Below, piece after piece: positions 9,701 to 17,107 of a stretch of DNA of 64,000 nucleotides. The translations under genes were made by a program, and so were the position numbers. Origin of the DNA: Tritrichomonas musculus (taxonomy: Eukaryota > Parabasalia > Tritrichomonadida > Tritrichomonadidae); NCBI GenBank assembly GCA_039105265.1, contig JAPFFF010000011.1:372001-436000 (forward strand), in the 5' to 3' direction. Numbering within the stretch: the first letter of the stretch is position 1; each line of letters opens with the position of its first letter. A model generated the notes under the pieces. That model was not told where the DNA came from. It did not search any database and was given only the letters and a program-made list of their open reading frames with translations.

Positions 9701-12295
9701 GCAATATTCGTACACCGGATTGCTGAGTATATGTGGACAGTATGGTAGTGGTTCACGATTGGGTATGAATCGCTTTCGAAATACACCATCACAGTTCTTA
9801 ACATGGTTCTCGAAACACCTCATGTTGTAATGACCGTAATGGGCATATGAGCCACACTTTGGACAGATATGGATGTTGGTCAGCTTCTCAGCATTCCTGA
9901 TGTACATTATGTGGATGATTCGATTTTGGGTGTACAGCAATGCGGATTTCCTAAATGAGTTGTCCTCATTTAGTTTCCATTGGTCCTGAAGGTTATAGAC
10001 TTTGAGATCCTCCAAGTACTCATAGATGTCCACATTCAAGTGATGCTTCTCGGCAGATGCCTTCATGGATTCAATTGATGTACCTGGATAGTTGTTCAGG
10101 AGGCTGATTGCATCTTGAGATGGCTTAGTAGAATACACTATATTGTGATCCTCGCATAGGAGCTTCCTAGCTGCCTGTGTGCGATTCTTAGTATTGCAAC
10201 CAGATTCAGGGTCAACCAGATGGTCATCTAGACATGCAGCCAGAAATCGGTACCAACATAGATTGTCATCAGCGTTGTCCGTGATGATGAATTTGCTATT
10301 TTTGATCTCAGGAGGTAAATCCTTGATTGGACCACTAACCTTGACCATTCGAGATACCGTGAATGAGACTGATCCTACCATAATCAACTTGGTTCCAGAT
10401 GTTGAGGTCTCATATGAGTGCAGTACTGATTCAATATAGTACTTCACGATATCAAGCGATTGCTCATCACGAACCACAATTGGGATAGCCGATTTATAGT
10501 TGTTCCAATTGATTTCCCTAGCTGCATATTCACATGAATACCCAAGCATATTCTCCTCACTGGGGGACTGAAATACACCCGAGAGTTGGAAATAGATTTT
10601 GAATGGTTTTACCTCACGCTTATAGACCTGTTGCAAGCCGTCATATATAGAGTTCAATGAGGATATCGAGTTGAAGTAGTATATGTATATTGGCTCATAG
10701 GTATCGATATCCTCGCGTTCCTTGGAATCACTATCAGCATATTTGGTATATGATTGCCAAGCCTCAACAGCCCTATCATAGCTATCAGGTTCATTCACCA
10801 TGAGGAAATCGGTGTGTTTCGATTTGAACTCATGGCCGAACTCACTGAGGTAATCGAGTATTTCATTATTTTCAGGGTCCTTGGGGAGATCATCGATATT
10901 TTCGGGGGCCTTGGGGGAATCATTGATAATATGGACCAGTTTTGTAACCTTAGTCCTGTCTCGGGGTATATTATGTATTTCAGTTCTGTCGATATACTCG
11001 GGGAAATATTTGTTGAAATAGGAATATGCTTTGTTATCATCAATACTAGCGTTACTACCGATAATATGATTCAGTTTTGTAACCTTAGTCCTGTCTCGGA
11101 GTATATCTTGTATTTCAGCTCTATCGAGATACTCGGGATAATACTTGTTGAAATATGAATATGCTTTGTGTTCATCATCTAATTGCTGAATGAACTTAAT
11201 CCAGGTATTCAATTGCTGGCGTTCATCAATGCGGTCCTCAATCTTGTAATCATCTCTATTGAATTTACTGAAGTAATCATTATCTGATTCTGCACGGCGT
11301 TCAGCCCTCAGCTGCTCGAAGAATGTATCAAAATCTGATTCCTTGAGCTTACCAGTGCGATCAAAACCGGTGCAATGTACAAATAAATTATCATTTAGGA
11401 ACTTCTTGAGTGGGCCCAGTTGAAGAATATACGTAGTGTTAGTAGGGATGTTACCACCGAACTCATTGTTGATGATATCGATATATGTTTTGACAGTTTC
11501 TGGGGAGATTTCACCAAAATGCTTATTCGAGATCTTGAGATGCTTTTCACGCTCCTGTTCCTGCTTCTTCTTCAATCGATCGCGTTTCGATTTCTCAGCG
11601 AGTTTCTGTTCCCGCTTCTGGAGACGCTCCTGCTCAGCACGCTCCCATTCCAATTGCTTAGCACGTTCACGTTCAAGTCTGACCTCCTCAAGTGCATGCA
11701 GATTATGTTCAGTTGCATCCCTCAGTAGCTTATCCTCTTGTTCATCATGCAATCGCTCGAAGAATGTATCAAAATCTGATTCCTTGAGTTTATAAGTGGT
11801 GTCGTAATCCGTGCGATATACAAATAAATTATCATTTAGGAACTTTATGAGACTGCTCTGCTGTGCGGCCTGTGGTATGTCGGTTGGGATTTTGCCATCG
11901 AACTCTGTGTTGGCGATCTTGATATAATCTTGGACATCACTCGCGGTTAAATCCCTTTTATCAAAATGCGTCTTCTTAATCTTGCTATTCAGTAAGCGTT
12001 CAGCATGTTCTAACCCCAATTTCTCAAGACGCCTCTGCTCAGCACGTGTAAGCCTCAGTCGTCTGATGAATGTATCAAGATCTGATTCCTCGAGCTTATT
12101 GTCGGTATCAAAACCAGTGTGAGCTACAAATGAGTTCTCATTCAGGAACTTTATGAGACTGCTCAGCTGTCCAACATATGGGTTTCTGGTTGAGATACCC
12201 CCACCGAACTCCTCATTGATGATATCGATATAGTCTCTGACGGTGTCTGTGGGTAGAACCTTTTTATCGAAATTCCAACTAGTAATATTACTCAT
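6743..12295 (-). CDS. Protein-primed family B DNA polymerase
   Basis: 1850 residues, very long for the family. Residues 1-350 hold three copies of a unit of about 75 residues (DYI.I.N.EF.G.I, SLIKFLN(D/E)N.FV, KL(K/E)ESD(F/L)DTF), with a charged coiled coil between copies. Residues 390-470 hold a duplicated segment (KAYSYFNKYYPEYLDR). Then come NLCWYRFLAACL near 680, a CxxC...H..C finger near 820, exonuclease motifs YDFETVE (about 880), FNSSRFDSNLF (983) and YNDNDVE (1130), and an HNH-like zinc insert with CxxC, LDRINND and CAECN (about 1250-1290). Polymerase motifs are DFNSLYPSAF (A, about 1375), KISMNGSYGYDG (B, 1575), GDTDSAYF (C, 1673) and PKCYTIF (KxY, 1742). It replicates the element using a terminal protein primer. 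The start lies just after a TATTTTT run. Confidence 0.95.
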   Translation of the reverse strand: MSNITSWNFDKKVLPTDTVRDYIDIINEEFGGGISTRNPYVGQLSSLIKFLNENSFVAHTGFDTDNKLEESDLDTFIRRLRLTRAEQRRLEKLGLEHAERLLNSKIKKTHFDKRDLTASDVQDYIKIANTEFDGKIPTDIPQAAQQSSLIKFLNDNLFVYRTDYDTTYKLKESDFDTFFERLHDEQEDKLLRDATEHNLHALEEVRLERERAKQLEWERAEQERLQKREQKLAEKSKRDRLKKKQEQEREKHLKISNKHFGEISPETVKTYIDIINNEFGGNIPTNTTYILQLGPLKKFLNDNLFVHCTGFDRTGKLKESDFDTFFEQLRAERRAESDNDYFSKFNRDDYKIEDRIDERQQLNTWIKFIQQLDDEHKAYSYFNKYYPEYLDRAEIQDILRDRTKVTKLNHIIGSNASIDDNKAYSYFNKYFPEYIDRTEIHNIPRDRTKVTKLVHIINDSPKAPENIDDLPKDPENNEILDYLSEFGHEFKSKHTDFLMVNEPDSYDRAVEAWQSYTKYADSDSKEREDIDTYEPIYIYYFNSISSLNSIYDGLQQVYKREVKPFKIYFQLSGVFQSPSEENMLGYSCEYAAREINWNNYKSAIPIVVRDEQSLDIVKYYIESVLHSYETSTSGTKLIMVGSVSFTVSRMVKVSGPIKDLPPEIKNSKFIITDNADDNLCWYRFLAACLDDHLVDPESGCNTKNRTQAARKLLCEDHNIVYSTKPSQDAISLLNNYPGTSIESMKASAEKHHLNVDIYEYLEDLKVYNLQDQWKLNEDNSFRKSALLYTQNRIIHIMYIRNAEKLTNIHICPKCGSYAHYGHYNMRCFENHVKNCDGVFRKRFIPNREPLPYCPHILSNPVYEYCLAYGLEWKPNIYYITYDFETVEQPVNTSIGSSTTINSRLIPLSVSSCVKSQSGCTTKHFSLRDSSEFIIKWIEWLFEQSKQVYHDKVQYMKSFINQPVDNLKTIDRNLNVITVFGFNSSRFDSNLFKEYLNYSSAKRNMFWSVEPNSIIGTTSSLKQFILKSPKYDTKLRFIDAQSFVAGGTLRQFGVDFGGVENSSKGVFPYEAINTENYNEVLSKAEPFEYEAFYSYLNQKNPLTPDDYKLYLEDAKNYETRWDYLLAYNDNDVEMMIKPIDNLIALNAQYNVDLISNLSLSKNASCIKYALAYKEFKEEFHSPNAEYSIQNPINKFKPNLDWWRFKCENYYNQDVKYNLAHKDKPRNLNKCVCEEQFDKFMEMYNNPDTGKCHLCGEHFTWTNRPTLDRINNDIGHELSNCKLACAECNRLRSRDDPNITKLRIQLKKYCKMMHLPTLINDEQEYYSLRNNITGGLSNVMHRVNIKGHTKINRFRYNAVDHKVISYDTPHTMTHIVGVDFNSLYPSAFSSTKHDVNPYHGGVMYMPGSMMERFEVYKDGVKNMKTYNTCMYIINSQKYQEHPDFLFKAEVMLKCPISKINYFINFPPVFRNFDITNDEATIGPYMHNYMTHNKLPSVDKTERKLTMSVDTMGTYQTFSNYYLWFLLDHGLVIEDIKSLTTYEAHRGFNPFVSEFMKRRQDIISGVAGGNEKFYKISMNGSYGYDGMNTEKFSKIKICSRDKTFQNIIYDNYVSGTKLSDDNYLLQMNPKSFKCTTCLQESFWTLDNAKFWYLTFIYDFMYKCLDVERFHFIEGDTDSAYFAVAGDDTKGSDQEFKYIIKNRAFYDENIYKFMPNPNINTIADEKKILGLCIEKYGENMIALAPKCYTIFNSGAVTKALKLKGVSLKKNHITSDDYKDIIDNGGVKVGKNINLQMVMNTKIQSKISEMSMSKITVNKNALTGTHTKMIVLANQSCAPFIHGLTSGDYIICNSN

Positions 12296-12361
12296 TTGCC
12301 CATTGGTAAAAATACAAAAATAATCATCGCAACGCGGTTGATGACATACTATTTTTGAATT

Positions 12362-12907
12362 TTACTCAATTGTATCAATCTCATCTGGAGCTGGACCGTT
12401 TATAGGCATATGGGTGTTGATTAGTTTTTGGGTCATATACATGGAGATACTCAACTTCAGGTTATCACGTATGAGTCTACGCAATAGGGAAACGCGTTTA
12501 TGAGGTTCTGCGTTGGAGATCGCATCGATTACTGCCTGTGATGTGACATATTGAATCAATCGGTCGTGATCCCCAATATCCAGGAACTTGCTTCGATTGA
12601 ATATATGGGTGCGATTTAAACGAGGTCGAGGATGTTCAATAGATGGAGTCTCAGGAGGTGAGTCATTTGCATCCTGAGTGGTGTCCTGAGTGGTGTCGAT
12701 ATGTGCTTCAGCCTTTGGGGTATCAGCAGATGGTTTGCGTTTATGGTTCATACGCTTAATCAAATGCTTGACATCTCGGCGCAAATCGGTGATGCCATCT
12801 ACGATCTTTAGGAGTATCTCAGCATCAGTAGCCATATCAGTAGCTGTACCAGGAGCCATATCTGTATCCATATCAATATCTGTACCAGTTGCTGTACCAG
12901 TATCCAT
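12362..12907 (-). CDS. Unknown protein with Thr/Gly/Asp/Met-repeat N-terminus
   Basis: 181 residues lying directly upstream of the polymerase gene and read in the same direction. The first 28 residues are a low-complexity run of GTAT, GTDI and MDTDM words built from short DNA repeats. A helical segment follows (ILLKIVDGITDLRRDVKHLIKRM) and then a Pro/Thr-rich linker. The C-terminal helical region contains RLIQYVTSQAVIDAI and LLRRLIRDNLKLS. It could be a terminal-protein or polymerase partner by position only; nothing in it is diagnostic. The start context is a T-rich run ending in CATAAATGG. Confidence 0.55.
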   Translation of the reverse strand: MDTGTATGTDIDMDTDMAPGTATDMATDAEILLKIVDGITDLRRDVKHLIKRMNHKRKPSADTPKAEAHIDTTQDTTQDANDSPPETPSIEHPRPRLNRTHIFNRSKFLDIGDHDRLIQYVTSQAVIDAISNAEPHKRVSLLRRLIRDNLKLSISMYMTQKLINTHMPINGPAPDEIDTIE

Positions 12908-12962
12908 TTATGCAAAAATAAAATATTATTTTCGACTGTTCCAGGGATTTTGACGAATGTAG

Positions 12963-13730
12963 TTATGATTGCATTGTGGTTGTGAAATATTTGTCCACAG
13001 CTGTGTGAAAATCATTAAGGCATGATCTTTTGATGGTAATCCTGGTACCACCTACAGTGACATCATCCCCTTTGAACATAGCTTTGGCCATTCGCTTTAT
13101 ATCTTCATTCGGGGTCATTGCGATGGGTAGGTCATCAATAAATATCCAGCGCTTCTTCTTATCTTTATATATCCTACTGACCTGCCTCCATGAATGCTTG
13201 TTGCGACGAACGAGATGGAGTACCACAGAATCCTTATCTTTGGGAAGATCCTCAAGCCATATCATATATCGGTAGCTATTTTTGTGATCCTTGGGGACAG
13301 CCCTTGTAGTGAGGTCATTGATTTTGTTATTCATCTGCTCGCGTTGCTTCTCGAACTGAGCATCCAAGAGTTTCATAATATGGAGAGAATATCTAGGGGA
13401 TGCCCACATTGCAATATGATTGACCAGTAATCGGTGAACATACATACCCTTCAAATCATTAGGTAAACTGGGTCTATCTTCATGAATTCGGTCTGCGGGA
13501 ATTCCCGTTGACCCCATTTCATCAAGTATTTCTTGAGCTGATTGATTTCGAAACCAGTCATTGACACGCTTCTTGGAATTGCATGCAGCGAGAATCGATT
13601 GCATCTGGTACATATCATCCTTAATGGAATGTACCAAACGGAGCTTCTCATTATATTGGATGTATTCATACTCATCATCGATTGGTTCGACAACAGCTGC
13701 TATTGGTGTATTTGACCCAGTTGATTCCAT
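12963..13730 (-). CDS. KilA-N domain DNA-binding protein (element A)
   Basis: 255 residues, homologous over its whole length to the 252-residue protein of element B at 22635-23393. Residues 20-130 match a KilA-N domain: YIQYNEKLRLVHSIKDD, a WFRNQSA helix region, and GMYVHRLLVNHIAMWASPRYSLHIMKLLD. A coiled stretch (QFEKQREQMNNKI) follows, then a C-terminal domain with YRYMIWLEDL, LHLVRRNKHSW and FIDDLPIAMTPNEDIK. KilA-N proteins of large DNA viruses and phages bind DNA, and here a regulator is likely. The coding DNA holds an imperfect GC palindrome at 13490-13515 encoding STGIPA, at the same place where the B homologue holds a different palindrome. The upstream context is TTTTTTATC about 11 bases before the ATG. 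Confidence 0.8.
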   Translation of the reverse strand: MESTGSNTPIAAVVEPIDDEYEYIQYNEKLRLVHSIKDDMYQMQSILAACNSKKRVNDWFRNQSAQEILDEMGSTGIPADRIHEDRPSLPNDLKGMYVHRLLVNHIAMWASPRYSLHIMKLLDAQFEKQREQMNNKINDLTTRAVPKDHKNSYRYMIWLEDLPKDKDSVVLHLVRRNKHSWRQVSRIYKDKKKRWIFIDDLPIAMTPNEDIKRMAKAMFKGDDVTVGGTRITIKRSCLNDFHTAVDKYFTTTMQS

Positions 13731-13857
13731 TTGGAATTCGATAAAAAATTGAGTTGCATTGCGAACTAGCTAGTTATTACATCATATGAAGTTGAGTCCA
13801 AAAATATATAATGGGAATGCGAATGCATAAATGCTCAAGCGCAATCTTCGATTGAGC

Positions 13858-14160
13858 TTACGCATATTCATATGAGAATGCAAGTATTTTCAATAGCATC
13901 TTGATACGCCCCAAATCGAGTTCCTTGCGATCATAGCTATCACCATCTATGATTTTGGTTCGGAGGGATTCCAAATCGGTTTCGAAATTTGATATTGTGT
14001 CGATGAGATCGTCCATGAAATCATCGTCGTTGTGGTAGTCGAATGCAAGGGATTTCCATTGGGGGTATTTCTTGAGGATGACGCGTTCGAGGTAATCGAG
14101 TTTGACACCATTAGCTTCGACATTGGAGAGTTGTGGCATGGCAGTAGTTGTTGAATTCAT
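13858..14160 (-). CDS. Small acidic helical protein, unknown
   Basis: About 100 residues from the ATG at 14158-14160, chosen because TTTTTTATCCAG lies just upstream, the same start context as the KilA-N genes here and the gene at 51383 in element C. The frame is also open to an ATG at 14247 inside a 13-bp tandem repeat; that longer start would add an ATQTD motif. The protein contains KLDYLERVILKKYPQWKSLA, then an acidic DYHNDDDFMDDLIDTI segment and a C-terminal helix. It is the outermost gene of element A on this side. No family is recognised. Confidence 0.5.
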   Translation of the reverse strand: MNSTTTAMPQLSNVEANGVKLDYLERVILKKYPQWKSLAFDYHNDDDFMDDLIDTISNFETDLESLRTKIIDGDSYDRKELDLGRIKMLLKILAFSYEYA

Positions 14161-14244
14161 TTCTAACTGGATAAAAAATCGAATTGATTCGAGAATCGCG
14201 TTATTTTTGGAATTCATCTGGTCTGTCCCATCGGTCTGTGTCGC

Positions 14245-14296
14245 CATCAGCTTGTTCCATCAGCTTGTTCCATCAGCTTGTTCCATCAGCTTGTTC
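14245..14296. repeat. Four 13-bp tandem repeats (CATCAGCTTGTTC)
   Basis: Four exact copies of CATCAGCTTGTTC follow one another, flanked on both sides by related CATCGGTCTGT words up to about 14335. The array lies just outside the last gene of element A. Confidence 0.85.
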
Positions 14297-14569
14297 CATC
14301 GGTCTGTGTCGCCATCGGAACGTTCCATCGGTCTGTTCCATAGGTGGTCCCATATGTTGGCCATAAGTGGCCTATTTTCGGAATTTGTATGGGTCCGAAT
14401 ATGGGCGTTTTAAAGGCGTTTTGGGGTAGTATGCGGTATGGGTCCCATATGTGGATTTTGAATTTTAACCCGAATATGGGCCCAAAAATGGGCCATTTAT
14501 AGGCGTTTTAAGTGGATTCTATCTGACCCCGATTATTGATACACTATCACTACTTTGCTCTATTTAAAT
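14297..14569. other. Non-coding spacer between elements A and B, rich in repeated GC words
   Basis: No convincing gene is present. The spacer repeats several words: GGTCCCATATG (about 14347 and 14440), CGAATATGGGC (about 14395 and 14471), GGCGTTTT (about 14405, 14415 and 14503) and GGGCC/GGCC palindromes. This pattern is unlike the coding DNA on either side and marks the A/B boundary or a fused terminal region. Confidence 0.5.
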
Positions 14570-16309
14570 CTATGATTTGAATACAGCAAGTGTTTTATCA
14601 TCTATTATTGCAGTGATAACCCCCACAGTCATACGTTTAATCTTTGATGTTATTGCAGTTTCACCACTAAGAATCTTCAATTTATTGTCTTCATTATCAA
14701 TAAATACTTCATCTCCAATACCATAACAAGATGAATCATCAACTTTTACAAGATAATCGCCGTGGGAAGTGAAGGTAATACAATTATTTTTTTGGTCAAT
14801 TCTAACACAAATACCAACATATTCTTTCCATGAACCAGTAGTTTTGACACTGCAAATACAATCTGTTGTATCACTCACAGTTGAAGGTATCCACGTATCA
14901 CTATCATGTTTATAAACCTTACCAGTCATATATACTGGAGCTCCAATAACGAAATCATTTATTGAATTTACAGATGACTCGATTGGGGAGTAGTGGGTGA
15001 TGGTTGTGTTTGATTGCGTACCGTAAATAGCAGCCTTGAATTTTGCTAAATATGCTGGCACCATGATTTGTCTTGAATATATTTGTCTAGCATCTAATAA
15101 TTCTTGAGTAGTTGTCCAATTATATTCAGCCATTGGAACACTATATGTAAGTGGTCTTCCTGATGATAAATCAAGAATTTCTTCATAATACGCTGAATAT
15201 TTGAAATTATCAAAATATATAGTTCTTTGATATAATAATATTACTATGTTATGGGGATTTGCAGCTGTATCATAGAATAATATTCTTATTTTATTTCTTT
15301 CTGCATAATTACCAACTATGTATTCCAGTTTAATTGCGTTATTTATAATTTTTAGATAATGAATTGATATATCAGCACCCTCCGTAAATGGACCGCAATC
15401 AATTGCACATTTTTTTATTAGTTGTTCTTCTGTTATGATAGATTCTGGAATCTCACTTTTGAGTACTAATTCATCATATTTATAATTAGGAGGATATATC
15501 GCTAATATTTTTACTCTACAAATCAAGTTTGTACCATTTTCATGAACTAAGTAAACAGGTCTGTAATCACTTGCTAGAACTCTTAATGAATACATAGCAC
15601 CATCAATCTCAAATCTACCATAATTTATACCGCTTGAACTAGACGATAGCATTTCACCAATGATTTCATATTCTTTGTTATTATATTCAAATTTAATGGT
15701 GCTATTTGGTTCAAAAGATTCATTAATTAAACCGTATTCATCGTATGTGTAATCAATAAATACTTTTTGATAAGGTATATATGTTCTATCATTTAATTTC
15801 CTGAATTCACCAAAGAAAGGCTTAGTTTCTTCAGATTTTTTGAGATATTCATCCAAATTAGTGTTATCAGTAGTAAGTAATTTGTCTTTTTCTATTAAAT
15901 CAGGAATTTTTGATTTCAATACTAGTTCATCATTGTTATACTTATAATGTTCTAATACTTGAACTCTGGATTGTGCACTATAAATTACACCAGGTTCATT
16001 AATGAATATTTCATCATTCGAATTTCTGAATAATATATATTTATTTCCTTCTATATCAATTTCGTATTTATATGCAGTACCAAAGCTGCCATTACTAAGT
16101 TGACCTGTTATTGGATATTCATATGATTTATCATTATAAATGAATGAAATAAAATCACTATTATTTGGGTAATTAATTATTTTATTAGATTCAACATTAA
16201 TTTCATAATTGAATTTTACACTGTATGTCAAATCGTTTTTGCTTCGATATTTTGACAAATCAACAGGTTTAGGTAATTCACTTTTCAAAGCATATTTCCC
16301 ATCAGCCAC
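14570..16309 (-). CDS. Fibre protein, shaft and C-terminal part (element B)
   Basis: 579 residues from the fibre gene of element B. It starts in a Y..K(S/T)(E/D)(L/I)P shaft segment (MADGKYALKSELPKPVDL), then has two similar beta-rich domains of about 110 residues (each with a FEYNNKEYEI or FIYNDKSYEY-type strand and ending YKYN(D)ELVLKS.IP). The C-terminus matches the fibre of element A closely (ITHYSPIESSVN, GAPVYMTGKVY, CICSVKTTG, YVGICVRID). The fibre gene of B is carried in several open frames and counts as broken. The two extra beta domains are absent from A, so the shaft region differs between elements while both ends are conserved, as in phage fibres. Confidence 0.6.
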   Translation of the reverse strand: MADGKYALKSELPKPVDLSKYRSKNDLTYSVKFNYEINVESNKIINYPNNSDFISFIYNDKSYEYPITGQLSNGSFGTAYKYEIDIEGNKYILFRNSNDEIFINEPGVIYSAQSRVQVLEHYKYNNDELVLKSKIPDLIEKDKLLTTDNTNLDEYLKKSEETKPFFGEFRKLNDRTYIPYQKVFIDYTYDEYGLINESFEPNSTIKFEYNNKEYEIIGEMLSSSSSGINYGRFEIDGAMYSLRVLASDYRPVYLVHENGTNLICRVKILAIYPPNYKYDELVLKSEIPESIITEEQLIKKCAIDCGPFTEGADISIHYLKIINNAIKLEYIVGNYAERNKIRILFYDTAANPHNIVILLYQRTIYFDNFKYSAYYEEILDLSSGRPLTYSVPMAEYNWTTTQELLDARQIYSRQIMVPAYLAKFKAAIYGTQSNTTITHYSPIESSVNSINDFVIGAPVYMTGKVYKHDSDTWIPSTVSDTTDCICSVKTTGSWKEYVGICVRIDQKNNCITFTSHGDYLVKVDDSSCYGIGDEVFIDNEDNKLKILSGETAITSKIKRMTVGVITAIIDDKTLAVFKS

Positions 16310-16318
16310 ATCCTTTGT

Positions 16319-16921
16319 CTAATATTTATCTAATTCATAAGCCAATTCATCTTCATCAACAAACTTCTCATCAGCTTGTGCACTAGAATAATATGATGTC
16401 AAGTCAACTGGTTCTGGAATATCAGATTTTAACGCAAAAGTGTTTGACACATATCTAGCCGAATAAGCGTTTTTGTCTGTTGGTTCGACAGTTTTGGTTA
16501 TTGAACATGATAATATTTCTGGTGTTTCACCAGTTCCTGGATTGATTAATTCATGGGAGTTATACAGATACCAAAGACTAGAATCACTTCCTTCCATACG
16601 CAGTATCTGAGAGGGTAGATTATCATCATCGTCATTGTACGAATAGTCTGCGTGAACATAATGGGCCGTATAGTAACTGTCTGATGATACAATATCCAAC
16701 CCATATTGCTCAATCAGTATATGATATGGGTCGTAATCCAAATCAAGAATTGTATTATTGGCGATTTTGAATTGAATAGTTGTTTGCCCCTCAATAATCT
16801 CTGGGATATCGCTTTTCACTTGCTCAATAGCAAGGGTCATATCTGTTGTCAAAGCATAATTTGATAAATCAACTGGTTCTGGAATGTCTTCTTTTTTTGC
16901 ATACAATGTCATATCTGGCAA
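16319..16921 (-). CDS. Fibre protein, conserved middle module (element B)
   Basis: 200 residues from the same fibre gene. It holds the module TTIQF.IANNTILDLDYDPY through SITKTVEPTDKNAYSARYVS, which is nearly identical in DNA and protein to residues of the element A fibre (4780-5130), although the flanking fibre DNA is clearly diverged. Shaft segments (DIPEPVDLS.Y) bracket it. The gene's own start is the ATG at 17091-17093, head-to-head with the large protein gene, where the leader MFTIEQAGS matches MFSIEQSGF of element A. Confidence 0.6.
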   Translation of the reverse strand: MPDMTLYAKKEDIPEPVDLSNYALTTDMTLAIEQVKSDIPEIIEGQTTIQFKIANNTILDLDYDPYHILIEQYGLDIVSSDSYYTAHYVHADYSYNDDDDNLPSQILRMEGSDSSLWYLYNSHELINPGTGETPEILSCSITKTVEPTDKNAYSARYVSNTFALKSDIPEPVDLTSYYSSAQADEKFVDEDELAYELDKY

Positions 16922-17093
16922 GTCCTGAGTCTTCGTGTACTCACTTAAGTTCGGTATTCAAGCTTGACCCCAAATTATTTCCGTTATTACACTTACACCC
17001 ACATGAAGTGGCATATTGTTTTATGTATTCTATTATTAATTCATCTATTGTATTTACCCTTTTGATACTACCTGCTTGCTCTATCGTAAACAT

Positions 17094-17107
17094 TTTGAAC
17101 ATAATAA
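17094..17107. promoter_or_regulatory. 14-bp divergent start region between fibre and large-protein genes (element B)
   Basis: The fibre ATG (17091-17093, leftward) and the large-protein ATG (17108-17110, rightward) are separated by TTTGAACATAATAA. The arrangement is the same as in element A, where the gap is 18 bases, so the head-to-head layout has survived divergence of the two elements. Confidence 0.5.

Larger units (their letters stand above)
1..14250. mobile_element. Polinton/Maverick element A (enters from left edge)
   Basis: Virus-like Polinton DNA recognised by a protein-primed family B DNA polymerase with all exonuclease and polymerase motifs, a phage-like fibre gene, a KilA-N gene and a large protein gene also found in element B. 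Base composition is visibly GC-richer than element B and the flanking host DNA. The left end lies outside the window; the right limit is set where a repeat-rich non-coding spacer begins. No terminal inverted repeats can be paired here. It looks mostly whole, with about one break, and therefore fairly young. It may be joined to element B as one composite. Confidence 0.75.
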
